From the NCBI RefSeq assembly GCF_040436345.1, contig NC_133230.1, forward strand, positions 6,655,297 through 6,719,296: DNA of 64,000 bases, written 5' to 3'. The stretch's first letter is position 1; the number at the start of each line of letters is the position of its first letter. Positions 44,319 to 57,900 of the stretch are shown here, piece after piece. Both the position numbers and the translations under genes were made by a program. Under the pieces are notes generated by a model. That model was given only the letters and a program-made list of their open reading frames with translations, did no database searches and was not told the origin of the DNA. Source of the stretch: Pagrus major. Taxonomy: Eukaryota; Chordata; Actinopteri; Spariformes; Sparidae.

Positions 44319-45905
44319 GTAAGTAACTTCACTGGACGCTCGCTAACTTCTAAGCGCTTTAGCACATGTGTTTGTTAGCTGTTACGGAAGTTAGCTAACT
44401 TAATGTTTCAGCTACAGCCAGTCAGCAATATTTTTTAAGCTAATGCTAACGCTAATAGTGACATTTGGGTGGCTGTCAAATCTGAGAGGAGACGAACAGG
44501 GAAGATGGGGTCTTTTTAAAAAGCATAGTTAAAGACGTGTCTCGTCTCTTCGTCTGAACACAACAGCAGCGGATCCGTGTTGTCTTTCTCAACATGCCTG
44601 GTGTGTTTGCACAGACAATTAAAGGTGCAGGTGATGTGATTAAACTGTGTTATACAGTCTCACATCTGTGGTACAGATGTTGCCTCTCAGTGACACGGCG
44701 TGTAATCAGCGAAAACATGCACAGATAATCAGTTGTTAACACGTCAGCTACGCTAAATTCATCATGTCTGGTAATCGTGTGACAAATTTACAAAGCAGAC
44801 TTAAGATAAGTGGTGATAAAATTGACAGAGGGCTTGAAATTGCAGAAAAATTATGCTGTAAACCATATAATGCAAACACATCTATTGCAGTCAACATTAT
44901 GATACTATATTGTTAGTTTAAACTACCATACATGACTTAACTGTGTAGGATAATGAGGAAATACATATAAAACAAATACAAATGCAGTTATTATACTGCA
45001 AAATGTATATGTAAGCTGCTTATAAAGACTCAACTAACCTATTGCTTATCAACTTAAATTAGGGCTGTGCGATACCATGAAAACAATTATATTAAGATAT
45101 GTTTTGACAGATATTGCCATTGTAGTATGATTTATGATTGGATCACTTTTGCATTACAATTTTAGTTATCACAAAAAAAATTTATTGAAAACGTGATGTT
45201 GTGACATTTGTTGGGGTGTGTACCAAACAAACATGTTTTCTTACATCTGGAGAAGAAAGATTTGTTGGCCAGCGCAATTTGGCCAAGTGTTTACAGCAAG
45301 TTAAACAATGAATTATGACCTAGAAAGTATCCAGAATCTATTTAAAGTTAAAGAAGATCGATATGATTTGAGTGTGTGTGCATGTTTACAAAACAAAGGT
45401 TTAGGACTGAATTAAAAAAAAATAAATCAATGCATTTCTGTGAAAGGTGCACGATGTAGCTTTGGGGAAGAAGTTGTAATCAGAAGAGAAAAATCTTCAT
45501 TGATTGATTTTGATGACAACACAATTTCATACTGTTTTCCTTTGTTTGTATTTGCAGGTATCTTCTAAGTAGCCTCCTCTCTAGCTGTTAACATTATTGG
45601 TCAGGACCTTATTCTACTCTGAGACGGCTTATTTAATTAGTTATGGAGATAAAGAAATATTTTGAATTTGTATTACTACCTTATCAATATTTTAAGTATT
45701 ACCTTTCTGAGTTAGAATTTATTTTCCAAAACTTCACCTGCACCTTTAAATAGAAAATGTCTGACACACATTTCAAAAGTTTACCTCCATTTTTTTCTTT
45801 TGTCAAATTGTAAACTCAGACAGTTATTTCATTCTGTTTTCAGGTGAAGAAAGCTCAAGCATCCCCCTCGGCTATATGGCAGTAAAAGTGCCTCTCCAGT
45901 TGTGA
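44315..45905 (+). other. spliced upstream ORF of zfyve26
   Basis: The last four bases of exon 1 are ATGA (44315-44318). Joined to exon 2 at 45844 they open a 21-codon frame (MSEESSSIPLGYM...) that stops at TGA 45903-45905, 36 bases before the main ATG at 45942. This uORF exists only in the spliced transcript and would be expected to lower main-frame translation. Confidence 0.5.
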
Positions 45906-45941
45906 CCACTGAGCAGAGAAGTGTCACAGTTGGAAGTGAAG

Positions 45942-48900
45942 ATGCATCCCTTCGGCTGTGAGTCTGAGACCTCCCTTCAGGAACTGTTTGAGTACTTTAA
46001 GAGGTGCCTGCAGCATGGAGAGTGGGAGCTGGCCAGCGCCTGTGTGCCACAGCTGGTTGACTCAACGGGAGGACTTTCAGAAAAGCTGCAAGACATAATC
46101 AAAGCTATCGTCTGCCATCCTTACAGTTTAAAGTGAGTCACGCAGCAGCATGTTCACAAGACATCAGGGTTCTACTTGCGTTTAAAATGTGAATTGTTAG
46201 AGAATCAAATGTAATGAAGTATTATGAAAATTACTGTGATTGTACGATGGATTTATTGTGTGTTCATTTTGTAGATGGGAGTCTGTGGGCAGTCCACACA
46301 AACTGGCTTGGTTTTGGCTCCAGGTTTTGGAGAAATGGAGAAAAGAGCAGGTAATGCTCTTACTTCTTTCTCTGTTGTGCTTATTTGACTTACGACAAAG
46401 CCACAGGTTTAGTCGAGTCGTCCTCAACCTGCATGTTAGCATTTGAGACCACGTTTGTTTGTGTTTAGTAAAAAACACAAATCTTTGTTGGAACCAGAAC
46501 TCAAAACTGCACTATGTCCGTTAACAAAGCAGACAATATTGTGTTGTGAAATGGGATGAAAAGGAATCTGAAACATCGCCAACAGAGTGACACAATATCT
46601 CTACTCTTGTTTACTCTTCACTTCAGGTTCCTCCTCACATCAGACGAGAGCTGGAGTTCCTGCTGCTCTTGGAGCAGCTGGGGTCAGAGGGCATACCAGA
46701 GACTGGTCTTAAGGTTATTATTATTCTGACTTTGTCTGTAATCGATAGCGAAGTAGTAAAAACGCGATAAGAGAGTTTTTTTGCTGCTTTGATTGAGACA
46801 GATTGTTCCACTGTTGTAAATGTTGAGACAAAATACAGGCCTGAGATAATGATCTTTCAGCAGGAGTTGCATCAGGCCTTCTTGGACACACAGTCTGAAC
46901 AAAAGGCTCCAGATGGTTCAAGAACAACAGAAGCTGCTGTCGAGTCTTGCCTGCGAACCTTGTTGGAGAAAAAGAAGCCCAGACATGCCCAGTCTTTATC
47001 GCATTTCTTACAGGTAGAGCCAAAAATACTATAACAATAGAATAGCACAAAATGAGAACACAAATATGAACTATACAAACATGTAAGAATTTAAATTTAA
47101 GGAATTTGCCTCTTTTAGTATGTGTACATTTTGCCCATCTCCAACAGGACCAGTCATGCACAGAGGACCAAACTCTGCAGCACACGTTCATCCAACACCT
47201 GATGAAGAAACTGGGAAAACCAGAGAGAAGTCTGGAGAAGGTGGAGGAGTGGGTGGAGGAGATATACACCGTGCTGTCTGTGATGCCGTGGAGCTCTCGT
47301 AAAGGCGATGGGCAGTTCGAGGCGCTGTGCGAAGCGCTGTGGGCAGCCAGAGACGGGCCCCTGAGGGAGGAGAGGATCCTCAGCTCGTTGCTTCGCCCTC
47401 GGTGCGACGCTCTCGTCTCTACGTACTGTTCCACCGCTTTGAGGCTTCAGAGGGATCATCTACTGAGGAATGCGCCTGAAACACAAGGTAGTCTGAGTGT
47501 GTTCAGATCTTAAAGTCATCAATAAATGTGATTATTTTTGGTTTTTCAGGCTTTGCCCCATACTAAAAAAAACAGATTAATTCATGAATTTGTTTTATGG
47601 CCCTTTGAGCAATCTTCATGTTAATCATTACGCTTTGTAAATCAGTTTCTGAAATTACTTCCTATAAATCAGTTCCTCCTGTGGGCTGTTTTAGTTTCCA
47701 GTTTTGTTTTATTGTTCTGATGCTGATCATTTATTTATAGCCAGAGATTTGGCTTCCCTTGCATTCAGTTGGCACCACCCCTTTTCCTCTTTCAATCACA
47801 CTTTAATCACACTTCTGCTTCTGTGGCTGCAAAACGGTTACATGTGACAAGCAGCTGCTCTTGTCTTCTGCAGTTGTGTAAGTGTATTATTCTAATGACA
47901 AGCATAAAACAAACAGCATTAGATTTCACATTAAAGAAACAAGCAACAGACTTAAAAACAAGCAGCAAATTACATCAAGTGAAGGAATTTACCAGTGCTC
48001 AGTAACAGGAAATGTACATTAAGTGGTCAAATAGTCCTTTATCCTATTTCTATTATCTTCAGTGCTTATTAAGTAATCAAGTTTAATGTCTCTGCTCACA
48101 CCGAGATGAATGTGCTAGTTGAGTTGTGTGAGGAACGAGTTCGAGGAACGTACATAATTTATCCACGTGATCGAAGGCTGCTGATAGTTTTAGGAGTCAG
48201 TAGAGACCAGAAATAAGGAGGCAGTTTGTGTAATATGGTCCTGAAAAGAAAAACGTAATCAGCAAAAATGGGAACATTTTAAAACTTTTGCATTCCCTCT
48301 CAATATTTTATTTCATTCATTTGTTTTTCTGCTGCCATCTTGTCCAGGACTCCCGCGCAGAAGACAAATTGTATCTCAATTTGACCTTTCTTGGTATATA
48401 AATGGTTATACAAATGAATTCACTCACATAACTTATAGATGACATTTACCTTACTCACAAATTTTTTGCAATCGATTAAAGTTCTAACATTGTTATACTC
48501 GTTGTACTCATCGGCTCGTTTTCACTATTTTCCTCCCAGTGGACCTTCCTGAAGCAGAGAAGCTGGCCCTCAGTTTATGTTTCCACAACGATCGTCCATC
48601 CATTTGGAAGACCATTTATTTCGAGTGCCTTAGTCGTGGAAAGCACTTCCTCGAGCAGGTCTTGGTGAGTGTTCCAGTAAGAAAAATGGAAACATGTTAA
48701 TTTGATTTAAATGTTTTTCAACCAGATTTAAATGTGTGTAGACAATCTAATTCAGTAGCTTTGTAATGCTGCATTTTTGTGTAATTTGTACTAAGTAAAG
48801 CTGGTTTGCAACCTCATGTGAGGAAATTCAATAATGTAATAAGATTGATTTCTTCCTGTAGGTCACTGCTCTGGACCTGATTAAGCACGAGGAGTTCTCT

Positions 48901-51900
48901 CAGCTCAGAGACTTACTGAAGTTGGAGTTTCAGCCGCTGTCCCGTCTGCTGTTGCTCCTGGGATGGACTCAGTGTCGCAGTCTGAGCTCGGCTCAAACGC
49001 TGCTCAGCATCCTTCACCGAGAGCAAGTCAGAACTGAAAACTCATCTACATGAATGTCCTTCTCCATAGCCATTAAACACTATTAAGTGTTTTGTTGATA
49101 TAATCTTTATCTTCTTTTCAGGCACCGGCCAATGACTCTGTTCTGCAGGAGTTTGCCAGTCTTTTGTCCTCTCAGCTTAGAATACTTGAATGGTGTAAAA
49201 ACAACAATCCGTAAGTATTGTTTATTTTCCTTTTTTGGAGTTTGACTGGCGTTTAATCTTTATTTATTTTTGAGCCTTACTACTTTTGTATCTTGTTTCT
49301 TCAGAGAGATTTCTATGGAGGCATTGCTGGCACAGCTTCACACTCTGGACAATCACTCTGCTCTCTATATTCTGCACTCCCTGACTCCTTTGGCTCAGTT
49401 TGAAGAGCGCAAGATACTAGATCTGCTGCAGCAACTGCCAAATTCCCCAGGAGCAGGTCAGCATCTTCTTCATCCTCTCTGTTGTTTGTCAATTAGAGTC
49501 TGAAATTCATTTTGGGGTAAATTGCAAAAAGAATAATGCAATTTTTTTCCCCTGCAGAAGTCACAGAGGCTGTTGGTTCTCTCAGTCCCGGTGTGCAGAG
49601 GAACATAGTTTTGTTCCAGGGTTTCTGTGCCATGAAGTATGCCATCTACGCTCTCTGTGTAAATGCACATAAATACTCAAATTGCACCGAGTGTGAGTCC
49701 ATGCAGCAGCCGCAACACCACCAGCCCACTGAAACAGAAACTGACCAGAACCGAAACTCAACTTCCTCACAAGGTATGAAGGCTGTCTTTCTTTACTGCA
49801 GCAAAGCTTTATTTTGATGGCACACAGGTTGATTTGTGCCTTAAACTGTCCTTTTCTTGTCTTCTTCTCTGGTGTGTTAGTCAGGAAAAAAGTTACTGTA
49901 CAGCACTTGCACACAGAGAACAAATAAAAAGATTCAAACTCTCTCTATATATAATAAACTACAGGGCTATACAGACAGTTAAAAACACTGAGTAGTGTCC
50001 AACATGAACTGAAATGTTTGCACATTATTTCGCTGTCTGCATAGCCCTGTAATATTTGTAATAGAAACATTAAAAATCCAGACTGTAGCCTGAATCTTTT
50101 CTGTTCTCTGTGTGCAAGTCCTCCCTCGCTGCACTAAAGCTTTAATTTGGTGACAGATGACAGATGAAGCTTCCTGTCTGCTAATTTTAGCTGATTATAA
50201 TCACACTTTCAAAAAGAAGTGTGCATTGATGTCAGGGGTGAAATTGATTAAATATACACACATGTCAGTGTGTGGTTAGTTTTGTAGTGTTTTACAGTGA
50301 CTTAAAGGCATTTCTACATTAAACTTTATTGTTTAATTTGTTTTGTTTTTTAAATATACACTTGATGCCGACAACATGAAAAGAACCACAGCGTCCCAAC
50401 ATTTGTGATGTAGTACTAACTAATATTCTGACTTTCCAGGTTGCCATTTGTTGTTCGAGCACTACCTGTCGGAGTGTCAGCTCTATCTGGAGGCCGTGCC
50501 TGCCATGTTCCGCCTGGAGCTCCTGGAGAACATCTTCTCCCTTCTTTTCCTGTCCACTGCTGACTTTTCCCAGCAGATCCCAAAAGACACAAACTCAAAT
50601 CTGAACGCAGGCAATGCTGCTCAGTCAGAATGTTTATCTGACACAAAAAACACAAATGTAGGCTTGGGAACCAAAGCAAAGACAGATGAGACTGAACACA
50701 GCAGGACAGAGAACCAGAAGCAGCGTTCAAGTTCACCAACAGAAGCCCACCGTAGTCACCTGGACCTGGGGCACCTCATCCAGGGCTGCAAGGGGTTTCT
50801 GGTTGATGTGACAGCCATGGAGGGTTTTCTGAAGCTGCTGAAAGAAGGGTTGGAGGGCATGTGTGTGGTGGGCCAGCAGGATGGACAAGAGGCAGGAAGA
50901 GCGCTGCCTAGAGAGGCTGAAGCGGTGGAGAGCCTCGGCTGCTCGGTGACGGCTGACACATTCGGGACTCGCCTGCAGAGGTTATCCAAACGCACTGCAG
51001 AGGTTCAGTGGAGGCTGCAGATTATCAGCAGCAATCAGGGCAGCGGAAACGGTGAGATGGGCGAAGGCTAAGGATGTTTTTTTTAGCTTTTACTTTAGTT
51101 TATTGATTGACCTCTGCATGCAACATCGCAAATGAAAATCAAGAACAACTAAAACATTTGACGAGTGACTCAGATTGGAGTTCAGATTTGAATTTTGGCG
51201 TCCATTCTTTGAGTGTTGATGGTAAATTCACTTGCAGGTTCAGAGAGCCCTCTCAAGATGTCAGCGGTCACCTCTCCCGTCACTTCTCTGGGACGCAGCA
51301 AGAGCTCGAGCCTGAGGAGAAGGAAGAGACCTGGGAGACAAACCTCCGTGGAGAAACACAATGGAGAAGTGAGCACGAGCGCATCAGGTAAGACATAAAT
51401 TACAGCCTGTCGTTTACATATGTACGTGCATTGTTTCTGTATGTTTGTGTTTTCTTTTATCTTCCTTGAGAAAAGATTAACACTAAAAGGGTTTTTTGAC
51501 TTATATGTTTAAGATTTATATTGTTTTTGTGGATTTATGACAGTTTCTTTGTCCTTTGTCAGATGGTGGAGGAGGGACAGCGGGAGGTTGTGTGGAACTG
51601 GAGGTTTGTCCGTGCGGAGGTTCTCACAGCTGGCTGGTCCCCGCCATGTTGTCCCCTCCTGAGTCTCTGCTCATGTCCTGCATCCGCCGAGGGAACTTCA
51701 TGGAGGCACATCAGGTCTGTGTGGCAAAAATATTTTTTACCAGCCTAAAATTGAATGTTAATGTTGTTGTAAATATGTGTCTTTACATCTGATCCAGCAG
51801 CAATTACAAAATATATAAATAATTTGATAATGTCTTAGACGTAAATTGATGCGCTTAGTCTTGTGTTTTCCTCGGCTTCTCTGCAGGTGTCTCTGGTGTT

Positions 51901-54900
51901 TGATCTGGAGGCGTCTGCCTGTTGTGGTGAGCTGGTGTTCATGGAGCACTACAAAGAAGTCCTGGTAGAGTTGGGACGGGTGGAGCAGAAGATGGAGAGC
52001 CAGTCGATGTCTTCATCCTCATCCTCTTCAGAGGGTTTGGGGACAGCAGCTGCGACAGGAACAGGAACTGGGAGGACTCGGCTGGGCAGCAGTGGGCGAT
52101 CGACCCTGCAGGCCATCGGAAGTGCAGCTGCTGCAGGTTGGATTTCTTTTTTTCCTACTTAGGCTTGTTGCTCTTAATTTGCGGAATAAAAATTCATGTT
52201 AAACCACCTGTTTAAGTGGTGAAACACCCTGTATCATGTATTACTCAGGATCTGACTTCTGTGTGTGTTTTCCCGGCAGGTGTGGCTTTCTACTCCATCT
52301 CAGACATAGCAGATCGGCTCCTCAGCACCCCTGCTCACCCAATGCCCACACTGGAGGAAGGCTACTGGCTGAGCCGCTGCTCTTCAGACCCCTCTGGCCT
52401 CCTTTACACACTCTTGGAGGAGCTCAGCCCAGCAGCCATGGCTGCCTTTGACCTGGCCTGCTGCCACTGTCAGCTCTGGAAGACGTCCCGACAGCTGCTG
52501 GACACGGCCGAGCGAAGGCTCAACAGCAGCCTGGAGGCTCAAGGTATGCAGTCTGAATTTTAGGGCTATAGAACAAATTTATTCTACCATGGAGATTGGA
52601 ACAAGACCAACTACAATTGAATGTGTTTATTAGCAGCTTTACACAGGTAATAACTTCAGTTTTCATGTTAAAACCCTTTCTGCCTCCCCAGGAGTAAGAG
52701 TTGACCTTAAAGTACCCCATTCTGAGGGCATCTGTGGATTTCCCATGGTGTTACAACAGATCAACAAGATCCTGAATCATTCTGCCACAAATAAGGGCTC
52801 TATCAAAACAGGTGAGTAAAAGTGCTCAAACATTTTCATGATGGCAATATCACAGAGTGACCAATAGATGCAAAATAAGGGACTGAGCATAAAAAAACGA
52901 GCTGGATGGACGGAGTAGTTTCTGTCTCACTGATCCACTCTTGTTCATAGAAGCTGTCGGGGACGACCCAGTGTATTCCAGCCCATTTGGTTGCTGCATC
53001 CAGGAAGTGCTGCTGTCTTGCCACCCATCACTGAGAGAAGAGTGGATCGCTGCTTGGCTCAGTCGGGCTCAACGTTTGGAGACAACCCTGCACATCCTGA
53101 GCACTGCTCCAGACGGCACAGGTCGGCACAGTGATCATGGCTTTTCAGATGGTTTCATGGCAAATATTTCTTCAACCTGATTAAAATTACAATGACCAGA
53201 TGACATTTTCTTACAGGACTGAAGTGTCCTACCACCTTGAGTGTTTTTAGCATTCTGTGAGAAAGTCTGTCTAAGTTTCCTCTCATTTAACAGAGGGCAG
53301 TGTGGGCAGTGCTCTTCTGGCAGAATTGGTTGAACAGGCCAATCTGAAGCAGTCGGAGCTGGATGCTCATCCTGTGCGGTCCAGCATGAAGCAGCTGCTT
53401 CGTTCTCTGGATGAGCTTTGCCCCTTCGAGCCAGACGGAGATCTTGCCAGACCAGATTATGTGCGCAGTTTCCTTGACTACGTCAACACACTGGCATCTG
53501 TGTTAGTGCGCAGCCTTGGTTCAGAAGGTAAAATCATTTGTCAGATGATATGCTTTTTGTGTCCCTTTGAAAAAGTGTCGCCGAAAGCCTGTTTTTGTTT
53601 TCATTTTCCTCTCTCTTGCTGTTTCTTTTAGACCAGAACAATGAAGTGAAGCTCGGGAATCCACTGCTGGTTTTGCTTCAAGCCCCATTTCAGCTTCTCT
53701 CCCACCTGCTGTTTGACAGACAGGTGTCCCCTGACAGGTAGGTACACTGGTTAAGCCCCATCAGTGTCAACAAGTAAGCCTGTAGGTTGCATGCTATGTT
53801 ATCACTCACCCTGTTAACAAGGTTACCTGAACTGCAGATCTGTGCTTCACTATAGAAATAGTCTTGCAGTGTAGGTAAATAAAAGTTTACTTAAATGAGA
53901 CTGAAATCAAAATATGTATCGGGCATGTCAGGTTATAGATATTAAATCTTCTATTATTTTTAGTGTGAAAGAGTAAATGTATAAAAACATTTGTTTTGTC
54001 TGCAGAGTGCTCTCCTTGCTGCAGCAGGAAGGTCTTCGACTGAGCGTCCAGCAGGTGATTGTCCAGCGATGCTGTGACACTCTGCCTGTGTGGATCTCCT
54101 GTCCGGCTGATGAAAAAGACTCCAGTCAGGCCAAGAAAGATGATGATGATGATGGAGTATTCGGTGTTGCCAGCTTGTCTGTCCTGCTCCAACAGCATGC
54201 GCAGGAGCACCTGTCAACTCTGGGACTCACAGAGCCTCAGTCTGATGTGAGCTCTGAGTCTGAGGCCTCAGCCTCAGAAGACACATCAGCTACAACCACC
54301 ACCCTCTCCACCTCACCCACCTCGTCATCATCTCATTCATCCTCTACATCAACCTCTTTCCTCCTCACACCATCGGCCTTGTCTTTCCTAAAGTCTCGCT
54401 CACCTTTACTGGCCACAATGGCATGTTTAAGCGCCTGCAAAGGAGAAACCGCCCGGACACAACCCTCTGGATGGTCTGGCTATTTCCGTAGCGGCCGTAA
54501 AGAAGTCGTCCTAGATGGAGAGCAAATTTCTCGTGAAGCAGACACCCTCCTGAAGGAGTTTCCAATTCTCCGGGCTTACTTGCACACCATGGCTGAACCA
54601 GTGCTGGGCACTCTGCTAAATGATAGCGAGGAAGGTTCTGCTGGACTGGGGGCTGTTGTCTGTGGGAAACCCTTAGTCAGCCTCCTGCTGTCTGGGCCTC
54701 AAGAAGAGGTTGCACAGGCTGTGGCTGCTGAGGCCTTCCAGAAGGCCCTTTCCTCCAGAGACCTGGGCCGAGCCCTCAGTCTGCTGGAGCTGTATGGGCA
54801 GGGCTGCAGCCAGGAGGGGGCGCTAAGAGACCGTCTGCTTGCCTGTGCTGCACTGGAAGGTAAATGCATTTTGACAAAAGACAACTCGTGGAGGCTCATG

Positions 54901-57900
54901 GGATGGCTTTCATGTGCTTCTATTATGAGATCTGATCTAATTAGATCCTGAGGTGATTATGTGTTGAAACTTTCTTAAACATACTACAAAGAACTTTTGG
55001 TCATAAAACAGTCTCAATTAAATACTGATCTCCCTCTACATGACCTACATACAGTAAGCAAACAAGACAACCAAAGTGTTTGCTGTTTATCTCATTTTTT
55101 ATGTCCAGATGGAGTTGAAGGCATAGGTGAGCTGTTCCGCGTACAGGATGCTAACCTGCGAGCCCGTGTTGCCCTCCAGGCTCTGGAGCGCTGGCCTCTG
55201 TCAGCGTGCCTGGAGCTGCTCGAGTTCTGCCTCAATGACCCGAGCACAGAGACGTCGCTGAGAACAGACTTGGAGCTCAAGAAGAAAGAGCTGGATATCT
55301 ATCACTGGGTAATTCTTAGAGTTTCTCATACCTGTTGGTTGGCATAATTTTAAACTATATTCTTCATTGACATTATTTGACTTTCCATGATGACAAGTGT
55401 GTTTCTTTTCTTCTCAAAGATGTTGAATTTGCGTCCCCCGCTGCCCTGGGCTACTTGGCAGGAGCTGAGGACTGAGTCTAAAACAAACTCTGAGTCCATG
55501 TTATCAATGATGCTGGAGGCAAAGGTGGGTACAACACCACCTGCAACAGTTTACTGAGCAAACAGTTGCACATTGTAAATCAGATGTAAAAAAAACAGCA
55601 AATATTGCCACAACTTAACACACATAAATCTCAAATGTTTGTTTATCTACATGACATAATATTAGAAATCTCTTCATTCTCTGCAGGAGTTTGCTCTTTG
55701 TACACAGTGGGTTGAGCTCTATCCCGTGTCGGACCAGCTGAGACTGCAGCTGAAGACTGAGCATTTGCTTCACCTGCTGGAGAAGGGACAGACAGACGAG
55801 GCTTTCCAGGTCCAAACCACTAAACTTCTGGTTGACTTTAGACTGAAATCAGTTTAATAAAACTAGTAATTTCCCAGGGATGACTCAGTTGATTCCTGAG
55901 CTGACATTAATACTACTGGTTTACCTCTGTACCAGAAAGTACCGGATTTCTGTGCATTTATGTTCCAGAAAACTCAAATGAGAATTATAAACTAATACTT
56001 ATTCTAATTAACGTAACAGGCAGATGCACACAATACACAATGTTTTTGCCTTGGAAAGAAACAAAAACAAACGTTTACCCTTTTCAACTGTGATTTTCTT
56101 AATTCTTACTTGGACAGTTTCTCTCTCTTTTAGTTAATTTCCTTAGTCACTTACTTACTTATTTATTTTGCTTTCTTTTTTTTGTCTTTAGTTACTCGAG
56201 GGCCTCTCAGATTTCGTGGTTGGCCTGGACGTTTGTGAGCGCTCTCTGGACCGTCGCCCCGGGTTGGCTGCCTGTCACTTCCTGGCTGACTACCTCACTT
56301 TGCATTTCCAGAGGCAGGTGTCTCCGGCACGTCGACGACACATCCACGCCCTCCATCTGGGCTCTAAGGTTTGTGAATGTCAAGTGGTGCACTGGTAACA
56401 TATCTGCAGCAGCAGTCTTCTTAGTGTAACATAAGACAACCATATGAAACAGCTATATGAAGGTTGGACTGAAGTTTTTACATATTGTACTTTTTACTCC
56501 ACTACATTTATTTTACACTTATAGTTAGTGGTTATTTTTCCACATTTGACATGCTTATATGAAATGATGCAATATTACAATTCTATTCTACCCAGTAATA
56601 TATAAAGTAGGCTACACATTGACAAACTCCAACATTAACAACATTGCTTGAGACGGGTTGTGGGTACTGTGTGTGTACCGCTTTTACTTTTACTTAGTAA
56701 AGGATCTGAGTCCACCACTGATAATATTTTAGAGATAATTATCTGATTCATTTGTTGAGGGGATTTTTTTTTTAATCTTCAAGTAGTACTGTATCAACAG
56801 AAGTTCACTCACAGTTCACTCCCTTCCAGGAATTGTAATTTTCTTTCTTCCTTTCATGGTTACTTAAGTTATGTCTTGCAGTCACACGCTCAGTTTTGCG
56901 TCATTCTAGAAACCCTGTATTGTCGAAAAAGGCTTTGCAGTTTCATCATACTTAAAATGTTTATCTTTGCACATGAAATTGTTTAGTTTAAACAAATGTA
57001 TTAATATAGTGGTGTAGATTTTTTTTGCTCATTCAAACTTTACTTTAACTTGGAAATACATTGAGATAGAGACATGATCTAGAATATAACCAAGTAAGTG
57101 ATCTGGTCAAAGATGTTGGTTTAACACTATTAAAGCAAAATTCTTCAACAGTTGCTCCATATATTTAGGTTGTTCAGTGGATTTGTTTTCTCCTCCAGGT
57201 GTTGCTGACTCTGCCTCCTGCTGCCAGGCAGGACTATTTCCCCCTGCTGTCAGAGCCCCTGCTGATGCTCGAGCAACTGTTAATGAACCTGAAGGTGGAC
57301 TGGGCAGATGTGGCGGTGCGAACCCTGCGGAGCCTCCTAATTGGTCAGGAGGCTGGCTTCGGTCCGGAGGACATCGATAAGCTTCTGGCAGACTACGCCT
57401 GCAAGGCACTTGACTTCTCCTGCGCTCCCAGGGAGAAGTCTCGATCTGGTCAGTGCTCACTGATACATTTTACAAGTTTGTTTCAGCTTCTCATGTAGAA
57501 AAAGTTTTGGAGCTCATATTTATGTTCCTCAAAGAAAACTATACAAAAAGTATTGTTATGGTATGAGTACTGATATTGAAGTTTTTAAAAACCTAGCCCT
57601 TAAACTGGAACATTTACTCTACTGACACATAACTGACACAAATTCATACCAACTTAAAAACACTTACTTTTCTTCATTAGATTTGTTGGGATCAAAGTGA
57701 AGCAAACAAAATGTTCTTGTGTACCAAGATATACTGTATTGTAACAAAATCGATGTCACATTTTAGCACAGCCAGTGACCGTAGATAACAACATGTTTTT
57801 TCCAGACTCTGTAATCAGCCTCCAGGATGGGCTGATGCAGTGTCCGGCTCAAGACAGCTGCTCCCAATCATCCAGAATTGAATCTCCAACATCCTCCACA

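Larger units (their letters stand above)
45844..51714 (+). other. zfyve26: zfyve26 exons, residues 1-835
   Basis: Exons are 45844-46132 (coding from 45942), 46275-46350, 46627-46713, 46864-47013, 47148-47487, 48540-48664, 48862-49026, 49122-49210, 49305-49456, 49558-49773, 50440-51051, 51238-51387 and 51563-51714. All have AG acceptors and GT donors and join in frame to 835 codons. Family-conserved blocks include GEWELASACVPQL, ECLSRGKHFLEQVL, the YALCVN segment after CAMKYAI, and LLENIFSLLFL. The second-last exon has a basic Ser-rich patch (SSSLRRRKRPGRQTS) that could be a phosphorylation site. The exon at 46864 has a tandem CAGCAG acceptor, so one Gln may be alternatively included. Confidence 0.9.

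Noticed and set aside
45921-45941. Upstream in-frame GTG start for zfyve26
   Set aside because: The ATG at 45942 begins MHPFG, matching the known family start. GTG initiation is not expected in a vertebrate gene.
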